The notes below the pieces were generated by a model that saw only the letters and a program-made list of their open reading frames with translations, had not been told where the DNA came from and searched no databases. 64,000 nucleotides of DNA from Cohnella sp. WQ 127256 (lineage in GTDB: Bacteria > Bacillota > Bacilli > Paenibacillales > Paenibacillaceae). The DNA is taken from positions 1 through 64,000 of the forward strand of contig NZ_JAMZCY010000011.1 in assembly GCF_024519285.1 (NCBI RefSeq). Reading direction: 5' to 3'. The position numbers and the translations under genes were made by a program. Positions 43,380 to 52,023 of the stretch are shown piece by piece; the first letter of the stretch is position 1; the number at the start of each line of letters is the position of its first letter.

Positions 43380-44175
43380 TAATGTTTATATTTTCTTTGT
43401 GACAGCCTTCGGTAAAGGGAGATAGAAAGGCATGCTCATGATAGAGCTCATCAAGAGCGATTTCATTGTTCGTCATGACCGCCTCACATAATCGGTTCAA
43501 ATAATCCGATGCCATGTCCAAGCGTCTCGTCATCTCTGTCGAATCAGCAGTGGCTTGCCCATGACCGGGTATGAGCAAGTGAATCGAATGAGTTGCGAAA
43601 ATACGATCCGCTTTCTCCAGAGTTTGCCGATAAGCCTTCGCACTCTGATAAATAAACGGTCGTTCAAAATCCGATAAATAATCTCCTGCAATCAAGACCC
43701 CCAGCGGCTCAACTATAGTCATCAATCCATCTTCCGTATGTCCCGGTGCGAGATAGAAAGTGATTGTTGTGTCTCCTAGACAAAGCTGCTGGCCATCCTC
43801 TTGAATCACGATATCTAGCCTCGGGAATTCAATAGGATAATTCCTAATAATATAATTTGAGTTATCGAACTCCCGGATCAGTTGAAGCTTCTTCTCTTTC
43901 TGTGGATGCTGCTTCAGTCCGACACTCCCAATTACTTTCGCATCAGGAAACGCTTGATAGCCTATGATATGATCGAAATCACCGTGAGTAAATAGAAGAT
44001 ACGTGTCCCGATTTCCTTTGATCGCATTTACATAATCCTTGATCGTCTCTACTTCACCCGAAAGCCAGTTCGGGTCTACGAGGAGCACCATTTCATTCGT
44101 TTGAATGATCGTCGAGGTCGTCTGATATAATGCGCTCTGGAAAACCGTTATGTTTTCGCTTTGGTATTGAATCAA
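43339..44175 (-). CDS. MBL-fold metallo-hydrolase
   Basis: 278 residues of the metallo-beta-lactamase superfamily. The metal motif reads THGDFDH (His-x-Asp-x-Asp-His form), with further ligands in LAPGHTEDG, AGDYLSDF and IPGHGQ. The family covers glyoxalase II-like hydrolases and many others, so substrate is open. It is convergent with and overlaps the response regulator by 41 nt, and is followed on the same strand by an upstream esterase gene 52 nt away. Confidence 0.85.
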   Translation of the reverse strand: MIQYQSENITVFQSALYQTTSTIIQTNEMVLLVDPNWLSGEVETIKDYVNAIKGNRDTYLLFTHGDFDHIIGYQAFPDAKVIGSVGLKQHPQKEKKLQLIREFDNSNYIIRNYPIEFPRLDIVIQEDGQQLCLGDTTITFYLAPGHTEDGLMTIVEPLGVLIAGDYLSDFERPFIYQSAKAYRQTLEKADRIFATHSIHLLIPGHGQATADSTEMTRRLDMASDYLNRLCEAVMTNNEIALDELYHEHAFLSPFTEGCHKENINIIRRECGSSGIAGG

Positions 44176-44227
44176 GAGTAGCTCCTCCTCATATATACCT
44201 CTCCGTAAGCGGTCTAAGTTAGCATTT

Positions 44228-45010
44228 CTACTTTTCTAAAGGCAGCCACTTTAGAAAATGCTGAATGTGCGTGTCCCAATAGCCCCATTCATGATTACCC
44301 GGCCCCTCAACATAAGTCAGCGGATACTCTGCCTCTCTACAAGCATCACGGAAGGAGATATTATCTGGATATAGAAAATCTTCAGTACCGCAGCATTGGT
44401 AAAATGGAGGCTTCTCCATAGAAGCTTGGGATTGCTCGGCTACAAGCTGAAGTAAATCCTCATCGGTGCCGCTAATATCCTTTTCTCCGTAAATAAGCTG
44501 GAAATACGCCTTCATATGAGCCATGGCGGGGAATTTGATACCGTTTGCCATATCAAGTGCGCCGGACAAGCTACCTGCAGCAGCAAATCGATCCGGATGC
44601 CTTAGTGCCCATTTGAAGGCCCCGTATCCTCCCATTGACAAGCCTGCTACATAATTATCCTCCCTTGCTTCGGATAAGGGGAAGAAGGATCGTGCGATAG
44701 CCGGAAGCTCATCAGTTAGAAAGGTCCAATACTTATTGCCGTACTCCATATCTGTATAGAAGCTTTGATGCACATTCGGCATGACTACTGCGAGTCCAAG
44801 CTCTGCTACATATCGTTCGATCGATGTTCTTCTTGACCAGATCGTATCGTCATCAGAGAAGCCGTGTAACAAATATAAAGTCTTATGAAGCTTCTGGCTG
44901 CTGCGATTATTCAACCCAATTTGCGTCGAAGTCTGCTGAGGTAAAATAACGGTCATAGAGGTGCTTAGCCCCAGTACCTCCGAGTAAAAGTTACAAGTGA
45001 TGAAAGCCAA
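44228..45010 (-). CDS. Esterase D/tributyrin-esterase-like alpha/beta hydrolase, copy 1
   Basis: About 260 residues. Serine hydrolase with nucleophile elbow GLSMGGYG near residue 125-130, oxyanion segment LLHGFSDDDTIW and C-terminal His in GPGNHEWGYWD. Relatives include feruloyl/acetyl esterases and S-formylglutathione hydrolase. The start is a TTG (45016 or 45010); 45010 fits the site AAGGGGGA better and matches the start of the second copy. Close to 88% identical to the protein at 52820-53602 by eye. Confidence 0.85.
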   Translation of the reverse strand: MAFITCNFYSEVLGLSTSMTVILPQQTSTQIGLNNRSSQKLHKTLYLLHGFSDDDTIWSRRTSIERYVAELGLAVVMPNVHQSFYTDMEYGNKYWTFLTDELPAIARSFFPLSEAREDNYVAGLSMGGYGAFKWALRHPDRFAAAGSLSGALDMANGIKFPAMAHMKAYFQLIYGEKDISGTDEDLLQLVAEQSQASMEKPPFYQCCGTEDFLYPDNISFRDACREAEYPLTYVEGPGNHEWGYWDTHIQHFLKWLPLEK

Positions 45011-45016
45011 TCTCAA

Positions 45017-45309
45017 TTCCCCCTTAGAATGTTTTTGTGGTGCTACTTCTTAAAGCATACTGGTGATTTCTTCAAAAATAAAGCTAAATCGATTCATCTT
45101 TTTTCTACATTGTGATTTAATTCACATTTAAAGTTGGAGAATCGATTTATAATCAAGACATGAAATACAAGAAAACAAACGAGGATGGTGAGCCCGATGA
45201 AGAAGCAGTTTCGATCTCAAACATCGGCTAAGTATAAGATAAGGCGATAACGACTAATCAGTACTTTCAAATTCAAGGCCCCATAAAATAAAATTTAGGA
45301 GTGAGTGTC
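45017..45309 (+). other. Promoter and leader of the DoxX gene
   Basis: This 293-nt gap holds no clear gene. It contains an FNR/CRP-type palindrome and -10 box (listed separately) and a transcribed leader of ~150 nt from about 45160. Within the leader, an 18-codon frame at 45197-45250 (MKKQFRSQTSAKYKIRR) has a poor ribosome site and could be a leader peptide or chance. Confidence 0.5.
45111..45153 (+). promoter_or_regulatory. FNR/CRP-type site and -10 box upstream of DoxX gene
   Basis: TGTGATTTAATTCACA (45111-45126) is a perfect TGTGA-N6-TCACA palindrome, the consensus of CRP/FNR regulators including Bacillus Fnr. A perfect TATAAT lies at 45148-45153 with no -35 box in place. With a start site near 45160 the palindrome is centred at about -41.5, the class II activator position. 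Confidence 0.75.
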
Positions 45310-45858
45310 ATGATGAAATTGTGGAGAGAGCATCGCATTGCTGCAGTCTTAGTCACTATTGTTCGTTTCGTAGTTGGATATGCTTGGATCACTGCTGGAT
45401 GGCATAAAATCACGGGTGCAACACCTTTCAACGCTGGAGGATTCTTAAACGGAGCTATTAATAATCCGATTGTCGATAAAGCAACAGGCGAGGCAGTTTA
45501 CCCAACATACCTTGCCTTCCTAGAAAACTTCGCATTACCGAACGTTAAAATTATCAACGTAATGATTCCTTGGGGAGAGTTCCTTGTAGGTCTTGGTCTC
45601 ATCCTTGGTACGTTGACCGTCACAGCCGCATTCTTCGGACTCTTAATGAACTTCATGTTCCTGTTCACTGGAACAGTAAGCACCAACCCTTGGTTATTGC
45701 TTCTCGGATTACTCGTCGTCGTCGCTGGAACGAACGCAGGTCGCTTCGGACTTGACCGTTATGTCCTTCCACTCCTTCACAAAGGCACCGATCGTCTCTT
45801 CCACCGCAAGCCGAAAGATCCGGCTACAGGTGCAGGCACTGGTATCCTGGCAAAATAA
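45310..45858 (+). CDS. DoxX-family membrane protein
   Basis: About 182 residues with four hydrophobic segments (VLVTIVRFVVGYAWITAGW; NVMIPWGEFLVGLGLILG; TAAFFGLLMNFMFLFTG; WLLLLGLLVVVAG). DoxX proteins are quinone- or redox-related membrane proteins of mostly unknown role. Started at the ATG at 45310, with AGGAG 8 nt before; a GTG at 45301 falls inside that site. Monocistronic, with an FNR-type promoter and a terminator after it. Confidence 0.87.
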   Translation: MMKLWREHRIAAVLVTIVRFVVGYAWITAGWHKITGATPFNAGGFLNGAINNPIVDKATGEAVYPTYLAFLENFALPNVKIINVMIPWGEFLVGLGLILGTLTVTAAFFGLLMNFMFLFTGTVSTNPWLLLLGLLVVVAGTNAGRFGLDRYVLPLLHKGTDRLFHRKPKDPATGAGTGILAK

Positions 45859-45890
45859 CGGATCATAGTCCTTGAAGAACAATCATCATT

Positions 45891-45930
45891 AAACAGCCTT
45901 AGCCCGAACTCCATCGGACTAAGGCTGTTT
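45891..45930. terminator. Bidirectional terminator
   Basis: 12-bp perfect arms AAACAGCCTTAG / CTAAGGCTGTTT with a 16-nt loop, between the convergent DoxX and amidohydrolase genes. Confidence 0.85.
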
Positions 45931-45950
45931 AATTTCCTGAAATACATGTC

Positions 45951-46784
45951 TTACAATTTATAAAAAGAGACCGCCGTTCCCCCTAATACCGCATCAATCT
46001 CTACCTGAGAGCGACCTTCTAGCATTTTGTTCGCCTCTCCCCAAACCTTGCTATAGCTTCCAGCGAGATTCGCAACAGGCCAATCGCTTCCAAACATTAA
46101 TCGATCCGCACCAAATACATCAAAGGCATGATCGGTATACGGTATCAAATCTGCAGCTGACCAATGATCCCAATCCGCTGCCGTATTGAGCCCCGATAGC
46201 TTGGCATAGACTTGTGGATAGGATGCTGCGGTCTTGAGCTCACTCGCCCATGGCTCCATTAGCCGATTTTTAATCTGCGGCTTGGCCAGATGATCGATCA
46301 CCATCCTGAGCTTCGGCACTTTCTCGGCAATTAGGGGGATATGCTTTAGATGGTTAGGGAACACAGCAACCACATCAAAGGTCATTCCGAAGGCTGCCAA
46401 TACCTTTAGCCCTTCGATGACTTTATCTTGAACGACCCAGTCTGGATCCTTTTCTTCATGAATCAAATGTCGAACGCCCTTGAAGAGTGGATTTTTGGTA
46501 TACTCCTCCAGCTTTTTCGCAGCTTCATCCGGGTTGTCCAAGGGGACCCAGCCTACCACACCGCCAACCCAATCGAATTTCGCCCCTGTTTCTAGCATAT
46601 AATCCGTATCCGCATAAGAATTCATTGCCTGAACGATAACTGTCTTATCGATTCCTGCTGCTTTGATCTGAGGCTCTAGCTCATCTGCTTCGATAGTACG
46701 ATAGATCGACCCATAAGATGGAACTAACCAAGGATACTCCACTTTATCGAGATTCCAAAAATGCTGATGAGCATCTATTTTCAT
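45951..46784 (-). CDS. Amidohydrolase/lactonase of the L-fuconolactonase type
   Basis: 277 residues of the amidohydrolase superfamily, COG3618-like. N-terminal metal motif DAHQHFWN, middle VIDHLAKP and C-terminal catalytic Asp in MFGSDWPV. Relatives hydrolyse sugar lactones (fucono-, rhamnono-lactone) or 2-pyrone-4,6-dicarboxylate. Next to a Gfo/Idh oxidoreductase that could make such a lactone (24 nt upstream). Ribosome site AAAGGAGG. Confidence 0.87.
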   Translation of the reverse strand: MKIDAHQHFWNLDKVEYPWLVPSYGSIYRTIEADELEPQIKAAGIDKTVIVQAMNSYADTDYMLETGAKFDWVGGVVGWVPLDNPDEAAKKLEEYTKNPLFKGVRHLIHEEKDPDWVVQDKVIEGLKVLAAFGMTFDVVAVFPNHLKHIPLIAEKVPKLRMVIDHLAKPQIKNRLMEPWASELKTAASYPQVYAKLSGLNTAADWDHWSAADLIPYTDHAFDVFGADRLMFGSDWPVANLAGSYSKVWGEANKMLEGRSQVEIDAVLGGTAVSFYKL

Positions 46785-46808
46785 GACTTGAACCTCCTTT
46801 TATAAGAT

Positions 46809-47909
46809 TTATCGTATTTCTTTAAGCCAAACAGGACGGTTCTCTTCCATCGAGCGAATGGCGGCAAACAACGTTTGTAAAGTTAACAAATTATCTTGCA
46901 CGCTGTTTTCCGGTTCACGATCCTCTTCCACCGCGCACAATAATTCTCCCATCGTTCCCAGAAAGGCATGCGGAAACCACCGGCCCTCCAGCTGCGGGGT
47001 TAACCAACAGGTAGGGTCTATCTGCTTGGATAGAAAGCTTAATGTGTCTTCTTGACCGACTGGGTAATTGTACAAAGCCCCATTCGTACCTTTAATGATG
47101 CCCTCGGTTCCTTCAAAACGGAAGGTTGCGTACCAATCTTCCTGTCCGGCGATATGGTTATGATTATCATGAATGAGTCCGCGAAGCGTGTCCCCAGGAA
47201 ATTTCAAATGGATGAGCGTTCTTGTTTCTCCCTTGCATACTTGACCAGGGAACTTGGCACCATCCGCGTACACATATTCGGGAGTGCCAAGCAAGGAACG
47301 AATCGCATCGATATAGTGGATACTATGGTACATCAGCTCTGGATGGTCAATTTCCGTAATCCAGGGCCATAGGGACCAATCTGTATTCACATTCACTTGA
47401 ATGGATGCTTGTGTAACCTCACCCAACCAGCCCCGCTTCATGATCGTGCGGCTTGCGCGAATACCTGGCGCCCAGCGTAATTGCTGATTGACGGCTCCTT
47501 TTATTCCAGCGGCTTCACATGCAGCTACAATTCGCTTAGCATCCGCGTATGATTCGCCTAGGGGCTTTTGGCATAGAACATGCTTGCCTTTTGCTGCTGC
47601 TCGCTCAACGATTTCAGGCTGAAATTTGGAGGGAACTGCAATATCGATAATCTGGATTTCAGGATGATCCAGTAACTCGTCTAAGGTGGTAAAAGTATGT
47701 TTGATTCCAAATTCTGCGGCGACCTTCTCGGCGTTGGATCTTTCAATATCATATATTCCCACCACATGGAGTCCACCTATTTGATAGGCGGGCAAATGAC
47801 AGGCATGAACAATAGCACCCGCGCCTACAATGCCGATTCCTATCGTTTTGTTCCGAGGAACCGTAGGTTTATACGCCAAATCCATTAAAGCGCTGATCTC
47901 CGTTTCCAT
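46809..47909 (-). CDS. Gfo/Idh/MocA-family oxidoreductase
   Basis: 366 residues. N-terminal Rossmann fold GIGIVGAGAIVHACHLPAY, the family EKP-like motif as CQKPLGESYADAKRIV, and a substrate-domain His in DHPELMYHSIHYIDAIRSL. NAD(P)-dependent oxidation of a sugar or cyclitol is the family norm. The ATG at 47909 follows GGAGG at correct spacing; 47915 is too close. In the operon with CoA-transferases and MaoC. Confidence 0.9.
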   Translation of the reverse strand: METEISALMDLAYKPTVPRNKTIGIGIVGAGAIVHACHLPAYQIGGLHVVGIYDIERSNAEKVAAEFGIKHTFTTLDELLDHPEIQIIDIAVPSKFQPEIVERAAAKGKHVLCQKPLGESYADAKRIVAACEAAGIKGAVNQQLRWAPGIRASRTIMKRGWLGEVTQASIQVNVNTDWSLWPWITEIDHPELMYHSIHYIDAIRSLLGTPEYVYADGAKFPGQVCKGETRTLIHLKFPGDTLRGLIHDNHNHIAGQEDWYATFRFEGTEGIIKGTNGALYNYPVGQEDTLSFLSKQIDPTCWLTPQLEGRWFPHAFLGTMGELLCAVEEDREPENSVQDNLLTLQTLFAAIRSMEENRPVWLKEIR

Positions 47910-47920
47910 CGTCATCCTCC

Positions 47921-48367
47921 TTATTCGTGTTTTTTCTTCACCAATAACAAATGCGCGCAGGCCATGACAACTTGACCCCTTTGATTCACAACTTCTACTT
48001 GTTCTGTAACTAATCCATATGCAGGCTTCTTCGGATATTCTTGTTTATCGGCAATCGTAATTCGAACATGAATCGTATCCCCAATGTGCACGGGCTTTAC
48101 AAATCGCAGGCGGTCATAGCCATAGGAGAAGGCTTCCGGATTCATGACCCCTGCCGTCATTCCAATACCCACACTGAATATTAATGTACCATGTGCGATG
48201 CGTTGGCCAAAGTCTTGTGTTTTGCACCATTCGGCATCCATATGATGAGGGAAAAAATCACCCGTCTGACCTGCATGTAGAACAATATCGGTTTCTGTAA
48301 TGGTTCTTCCAAGCGTGACTCGGGAAGCCCCTTCCGAATAATCCTCAAAAAATATCGATTGTATCAC
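47921..48367 (-). CDS. MaoC-family hydratase
   Basis: Hot-dog fold enoyl-CoA hydratase-like protein, about 148 residues. The hydratase motif is visible: Asp/His in HAGQTGDFFPHHMD, then GQRIAHGTLIFSVG. It acts on acyl-CoA thioesters. Two GTG starts are possible: 48400, overlapping the previous stop as ATGTGA, and 48367, which has AGGAGAG at ideal spacing and is preferred. With two CoA-transferases upstream it implies a CoA-linked dehydration/hydration step. Confidence 0.85.
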   Translation of the reverse strand: MIQSIFFEDYSEGASRVTLGRTITETDIVLHAGQTGDFFPHHMDAEWCKTQDFGQRIAHGTLIFSVGIGMTAGVMNPEAFSYGYDRLRFVKPVHIGDTIHVRITIADKQEYPKKPAYGLVTEQVEVVNQRGQVVMACAHLLLVKKKHE

Positions 48368-48396
48368 GGCTACTCTCTCCTGTTCTATCTTAATAG

Positions 48397-49557
48397 TCAC
48401 ATGCCTGCTATTTCCTGCAATATTGCTTCATTATGTTCGCCGATGCGCGGCGATCCTTTCGGAGATGTCATATAGGCCCTATCAATCCGAATCGGACAAC
48501 GTGTTGTCATTAAGCTTGCTCCATTGCTGCGAGTGACCTGCTGGGTCATCTGAAGGGTTTGGAAGCCTTCATGTTTCAGAAGCCGATCCCATGATAAAAC
48601 ATCAGCACACCAATAATCGGCAGGCTCGAGCTTGGAAAGCCATAACTCAGTCGTTTCATGAAGCAAGTGCGCTGCTAGTATCCGTTTGATTTCATCCCTC
48701 TTGGTGGACCATTCGCTTGAATCGGTATACATGGTCATCTCGGGGCACCCCAACAGGTGTCCGAGTTCAACAACAGAACCCATAGCCAGAGCGAGGTACC
48801 CATCTTTCGTACGGTATATCCCATATGGAGCACCCAGGTAGGCATGCGCATTATGCACGGAGCTACGAACAGGTGACTTACCTTCATTGAGATAAGTCGT
48901 CAGTACTTCGAACTGGAAATCAAGTGTTGCTTCCAATAAGCTGGCTTGAACCAAAGCGCCATGACTTGTGACCCCGCGTCGCACCAAACACGCGAGTATC
49001 CCTTGAGCAAGCTGCGCCCCCGCCATCATATCCGCAACAGCCAATCCGAATGGCATCGGAGGCTGTTCAGCATCTCCGTTAAGATAAGCTAAGCCGGAGA
49101 GGGATTGCACAAGCAAATCCTGCCCAGGCTTGTCACGCCAAGGTCCATTATGACCATAACCGGTTATTTCTCCATAAATGATCTGCGGATTGATCAGCTT
49201 GACGTGTTCGTAGCTTAACCCTAGCCGTTCCATCACACCTGGACGAAAGTTTCCAATCATGACATCCGCTTTACCAATCAGTTTTTTGATGACATCAAGC
49301 TCGGTTGGATTTTTTAAATCGAGAGCAAGACTTTCTTTATTCCGATTAATCGAATGGAATAAGGTGCTATCCCCATCCAACTCCATATTCGATATATATA
49401 AAGTGCGGCAAATATCACCGATGCCACTTCGTTCGACCTTGATAACCCTTGCTCCCATGTCGGCTAAGCGTAGACTCGCAGACGGTCCGGAAAGAAACTG
49501 ACTAAAATCTAGCACAAGCATATCCTGTAGCGGTTTATCCAAATCTGTCATCGTCAT
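48397..49557 (-). CDS. CaiB/BaiF family CoA-transferase (second of tandem pair)
   Basis: Class III CoA-transferase, 386 residues. N-terminal block LDFSQFLSGPSASLRLADMGARVIKVER, and the catalytic Asp in RDKPGQDLLVQSLSGLAYL. Moves CoA between carboxylic acids. Overlaps the upstream homologue by 4 nt (ATGA). The two proteins align end to end with the same motifs, so they arose by tandem duplication and may act as a heterodimer. Confidence 0.93.
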   Translation of the reverse strand: MTMTDLDKPLQDMLVLDFSQFLSGPSASLRLADMGARVIKVERSGIGDICRTLYISNMELDGDSTLFHSINRNKESLALDLKNPTELDVIKKLIGKADVMIGNFRPGVMERLGLSYEHVKLINPQIIYGEITGYGHNGPWRDKPGQDLLVQSLSGLAYLNGDAEQPPMPFGLAVADMMAGAQLAQGILACLVRRGVTSHGALVQASLLEATLDFQFEVLTTYLNEGKSPVRSSVHNAHAYLGAPYGIYRTKDGYLALAMGSVVELGHLLGCPEMTMYTDSSEWSTKRDEIKRILAAHLLHETTELWLSKLEPADYWCADVLSWDRLLKHEGFQTLQMTQQVTRSNGASLMTTRCPIRIDRAYMTSPKGSPRIGEHNEAILQEIAGM

Positions 49558-50729
49558 ACTTGTCTCTCTCCCTTAGCCGTTGGTTCGACCAAGTGAAACT
49601 CCTCTTCGAGCTTTGCATTGTTTTCCCCGACCCAGGGTGCCCATTTCGTCGATTCCGGCCGCATGCCGTTTATCTTAATCGGGCAGCGTGTTATCTTAAT
49701 CGGTTGGCTACCCGGCCGCGAAATTTCTTGCACCATGTCCAATTCCTGAAAGGCCTCATGTGCTAATAAACGTTCCCATGTAAGTACATCGGCGCACCAG
49801 TAGTCTGCAGGCTCAAGCACATCTAACCAACCTTGTGTCGGTTGCGTTAAAAGATGCTCCACGAGAATCCTCTTAATCTCATCCCGTTGTAGAAACCACG
49901 ATTTCGGATCACTGTAAGCAGCTAGCGCTGGACAATTTAATAACTCGCTTAAGCGAATAACTGATCCCATTGCCAATGCAAGGTATCCATCAGCTGTCTC
50001 GTAAATCCCGTAAGGCGCACCCAAATAGGCATGAGCATTATTCACGGAGCTACGTACAGGTGGCTGTCCGCCATCATTCAGATGGGTGGTTAACACTTCA
50101 AATTGAAAGTCCAGAATCGATTCAAGTAAGCTTACCTCTATAAGTCCCCCAACACCCGTTCGGCCGCGGCGGATCAGACAAGCCAGAATACCTTGAACCA
50201 AATGCGCCCCTGTGAACATATCCGCCGCAGCAAGCGCGAATGGAACGGGTGGCTGGTCGGCATTGCCGTTAAGATAAGCCAAGCCTGACAAGGATTGCAC
50301 CAATAAATCCTGTCCCGGTTTATTTCTCCATGGGCCTGTTTTCCCGTAACCGGTAACACTGCCATAGATGATTTTCGGATTCATTAGCTTTACATCCTCA
50401 TAACCCAAACCAAGCTTATCCATCGTACCCGGTCGGAAGTTCTCAATGATCACGTCAGCATGAGAGATTAGCTTGATCACCTTAGCGAGATCTTCAGGAT
50501 CCTTTAAGTTTGCGGCATAGCTTTCCTTGTTTCGATTAATGGTATGGAACAAAAGGCTATCGCCATCGGACATGAGATTATGCAAAGACAATTGGCGGCA
50601 GGAATCACCTGAGCCTGGCCTTTCGATTTTGATTACACGCGCTCCAAGATCCGCAAGCCGAAGTGCTGCCGATGGACCAGAGAGAAATTGGCTGAAGTCA
50701 AGAACGACAATACCTTCCAATGGCTTCAT
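49554..50729 (-). CDS. CaiB/BaiF family CoA-transferase (first of tandem pair)
   Basis: 391 residues, class III CoA-transferase with catalytic Asp in RNKPGQDLLVQSLSGL and nucleotide-binding region LRLADLGARVIKIERPG. The start at 50729 is chosen because GGAGG lies 7 nt before it; a GTG at 50732 overlaps the upstream stop. Translationally coupled both to the binding-protein-like gene before it and to its paralogue after it. Confidence 0.93.
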   Translation of the reverse strand: MKPLEGIVVLDFSQFLSGPSAALRLADLGARVIKIERPGSGDSCRQLSLHNLMSDGDSLLFHTINRNKESYAANLKDPEDLAKVIKLISHADVIIENFRPGTMDKLGLGYEDVKLMNPKIIYGSVTGYGKTGPWRNKPGQDLLVQSLSGLAYLNGNADQPPVPFALAAADMFTGAHLVQGILACLIRRGRTGVGGLIEVSLLESILDFQFEVLTTHLNDGGQPPVRSSVNNAHAYLGAPYGIYETADGYLALAMGSVIRLSELLNCPALAAYSDPKSWFLQRDEIKRILVEHLLTQPTQGWLDVLEPADYWCADVLTWERLLAHEAFQELDMVQEISRPGSQPIKITRCPIKINGMRPESTKWAPWVGENNAKLEEEFHLVEPTAKGERQV

Positions 50730-50731
50730 CA

Positions 50732-51880
50732 CTATTCCTCCTTCAATGACTCACGATAGAGCACATCCATCTTCTCAAGGGCTTCTGCCGGATTGCCACC
50801 GTAGCGGATATAGTCGCGAACAATATCGCCAGCATGATCCTGAAAGTGAAAATATCCACTATACCGTGGACGCATATAAGCACGATCCAGTGCGGGGAGC
50901 GTATTGCGATAATAATCGCTCGTTTGTCGATTCACTTCCTCGTCAAGCCAAGCTACTCTGTGACCCGGCTGCCCGCCTCCTTCAAAGTAAAGCGTTTTTT
51001 GGATCGTCGGGCCCGCAGTGAACATCGCATATTCAAGCGCTGCATCCATAGCTTCGCAATGAACGGAGATCGCTAGTCCCGTGCCACCCAGTGTTGACTT
51101 CAACTTGCCGTGCTCGCCTATCGCCACCATGTCCGTAGAATACAACAGATTTTTGGCATAACCTCGCCTGGAGTAGTTGGAATATCCATAAGCAAACGGA
51201 CAATAATAAATGTCCTCCCGCTCCGCCATGGCTTCGTATACCTGGATGGGGTTCCAATCCAACATTTCCTTTGTGCAATAGCTTGTTAATTCTCTCAACT
51301 GCTCTAACACTCTAGTGCCCATTTCCAAGCTGATACATTTATCTGTAGAACTAAAGGGTTCCTCCCCTTGCGTAACGCACAGCATATAAAATTGCATTAG
51401 CGTATCGATTGGAATTCCGGCAAAGGCCACCCTTTTCTGCTTGGCAAGAATCAGTAATTCATCCCAGGTTTCAGGCAAATTTAACCCTTCTTGGACGAAC
51501 AAATCTGGCCGATATGTAGCGATTGGAGTTGCAGCATCGACAGCAAGCGCACTCTGAAATCCGCTGAAATTATAGCTTTGGTGGGATAATCCGACGGAAT
51601 TAGCGGATTGGTTCTCCATAAATTCTCGGGGTAGCTTCTGTTCGAGTGGAACCAGAATTTGTTTGTCGGCGGCAAAGCCTGCCCACGGATGATCGATGAT
51701 TAACAAATCATATTTCTCTGCAAGAACTTGTATCGGATAATCCGCGAAGTGCTGGAGCGATCTTTTGTCCCAGGTGATCTCAACGTCAGGATGCAACTCC
51801 ATAAATCTTTGCGAGGTAGCTACAACAGAAACATAACCTCTTGAATGATTCCAAGTGATGCCGCGAAGCTGTTTTTTCAT
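50732..51880 (-). CDS. Solute-binding-protein-like protein without signal peptide
   Basis: 382 residues resembling family 1 extracellular solute-binding proteins (YDLLIIDHPWAGFAADKQILVPLEQ; LPETWDELLILAKQ; AFTAGPTIQ-like region). The chain starts MKKQLRGITWNHSRGYVSVV with no hydrophobic signal and no lipobox cysteine. No permease genes are nearby. First gene of the CoA-transferase operon, ribosome site GGGGAGAG. It is either cytosolic with a ligand-sensing or chaperoning role, or exported by an unrecognised route. Confidence 0.8.
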   Translation of the reverse strand: MKKQLRGITWNHSRGYVSVVATSQRFMELHPDVEITWDKRSLQHFADYPIQVLAEKYDLLIIDHPWAGFAADKQILVPLEQKLPREFMENQSANSVGLSHQSYNFSGFQSALAVDAATPIATYRPDLFVQEGLNLPETWDELLILAKQKRVAFAGIPIDTLMQFYMLCVTQGEEPFSSTDKCISLEMGTRVLEQLRELTSYCTKEMLDWNPIQVYEAMAEREDIYYCPFAYGYSNYSRRGYAKNLLYSTDMVAIGEHGKLKSTLGGTGLAISVHCEAMDAALEYAMFTAGPTIQKTLYFEGGGQPGHRVAWLDEEVNRQTSDYYRNTLPALDRAYMRPRYSGYFHFQDHAGDIVRDYIRYGGNPAEALEKMDVLYRESLKEE

Positions 51881-52023
51881 AACTTCTCTCCCCTTTCGTG
51901 GTGCTACCAGAGTACCATGATTTGAAGATATCATATGTGATTGTACATCTCAACAATATTCTGTATAGTAGGCTCATTAAGATGGGTCATGATATTTAAA
52001 GTTTGTTATCGGAGGGCTATCGG

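Noticed and set aside
45197..45250. Leader peptide MKKQFRSQTSAKYKIRR upstream of the DoxX gene
   Set aside because: The ribosome site is poor and spacing short, there is no regulatory codon run or attenuator hairpin, and another overlapping short frame is equally likely.
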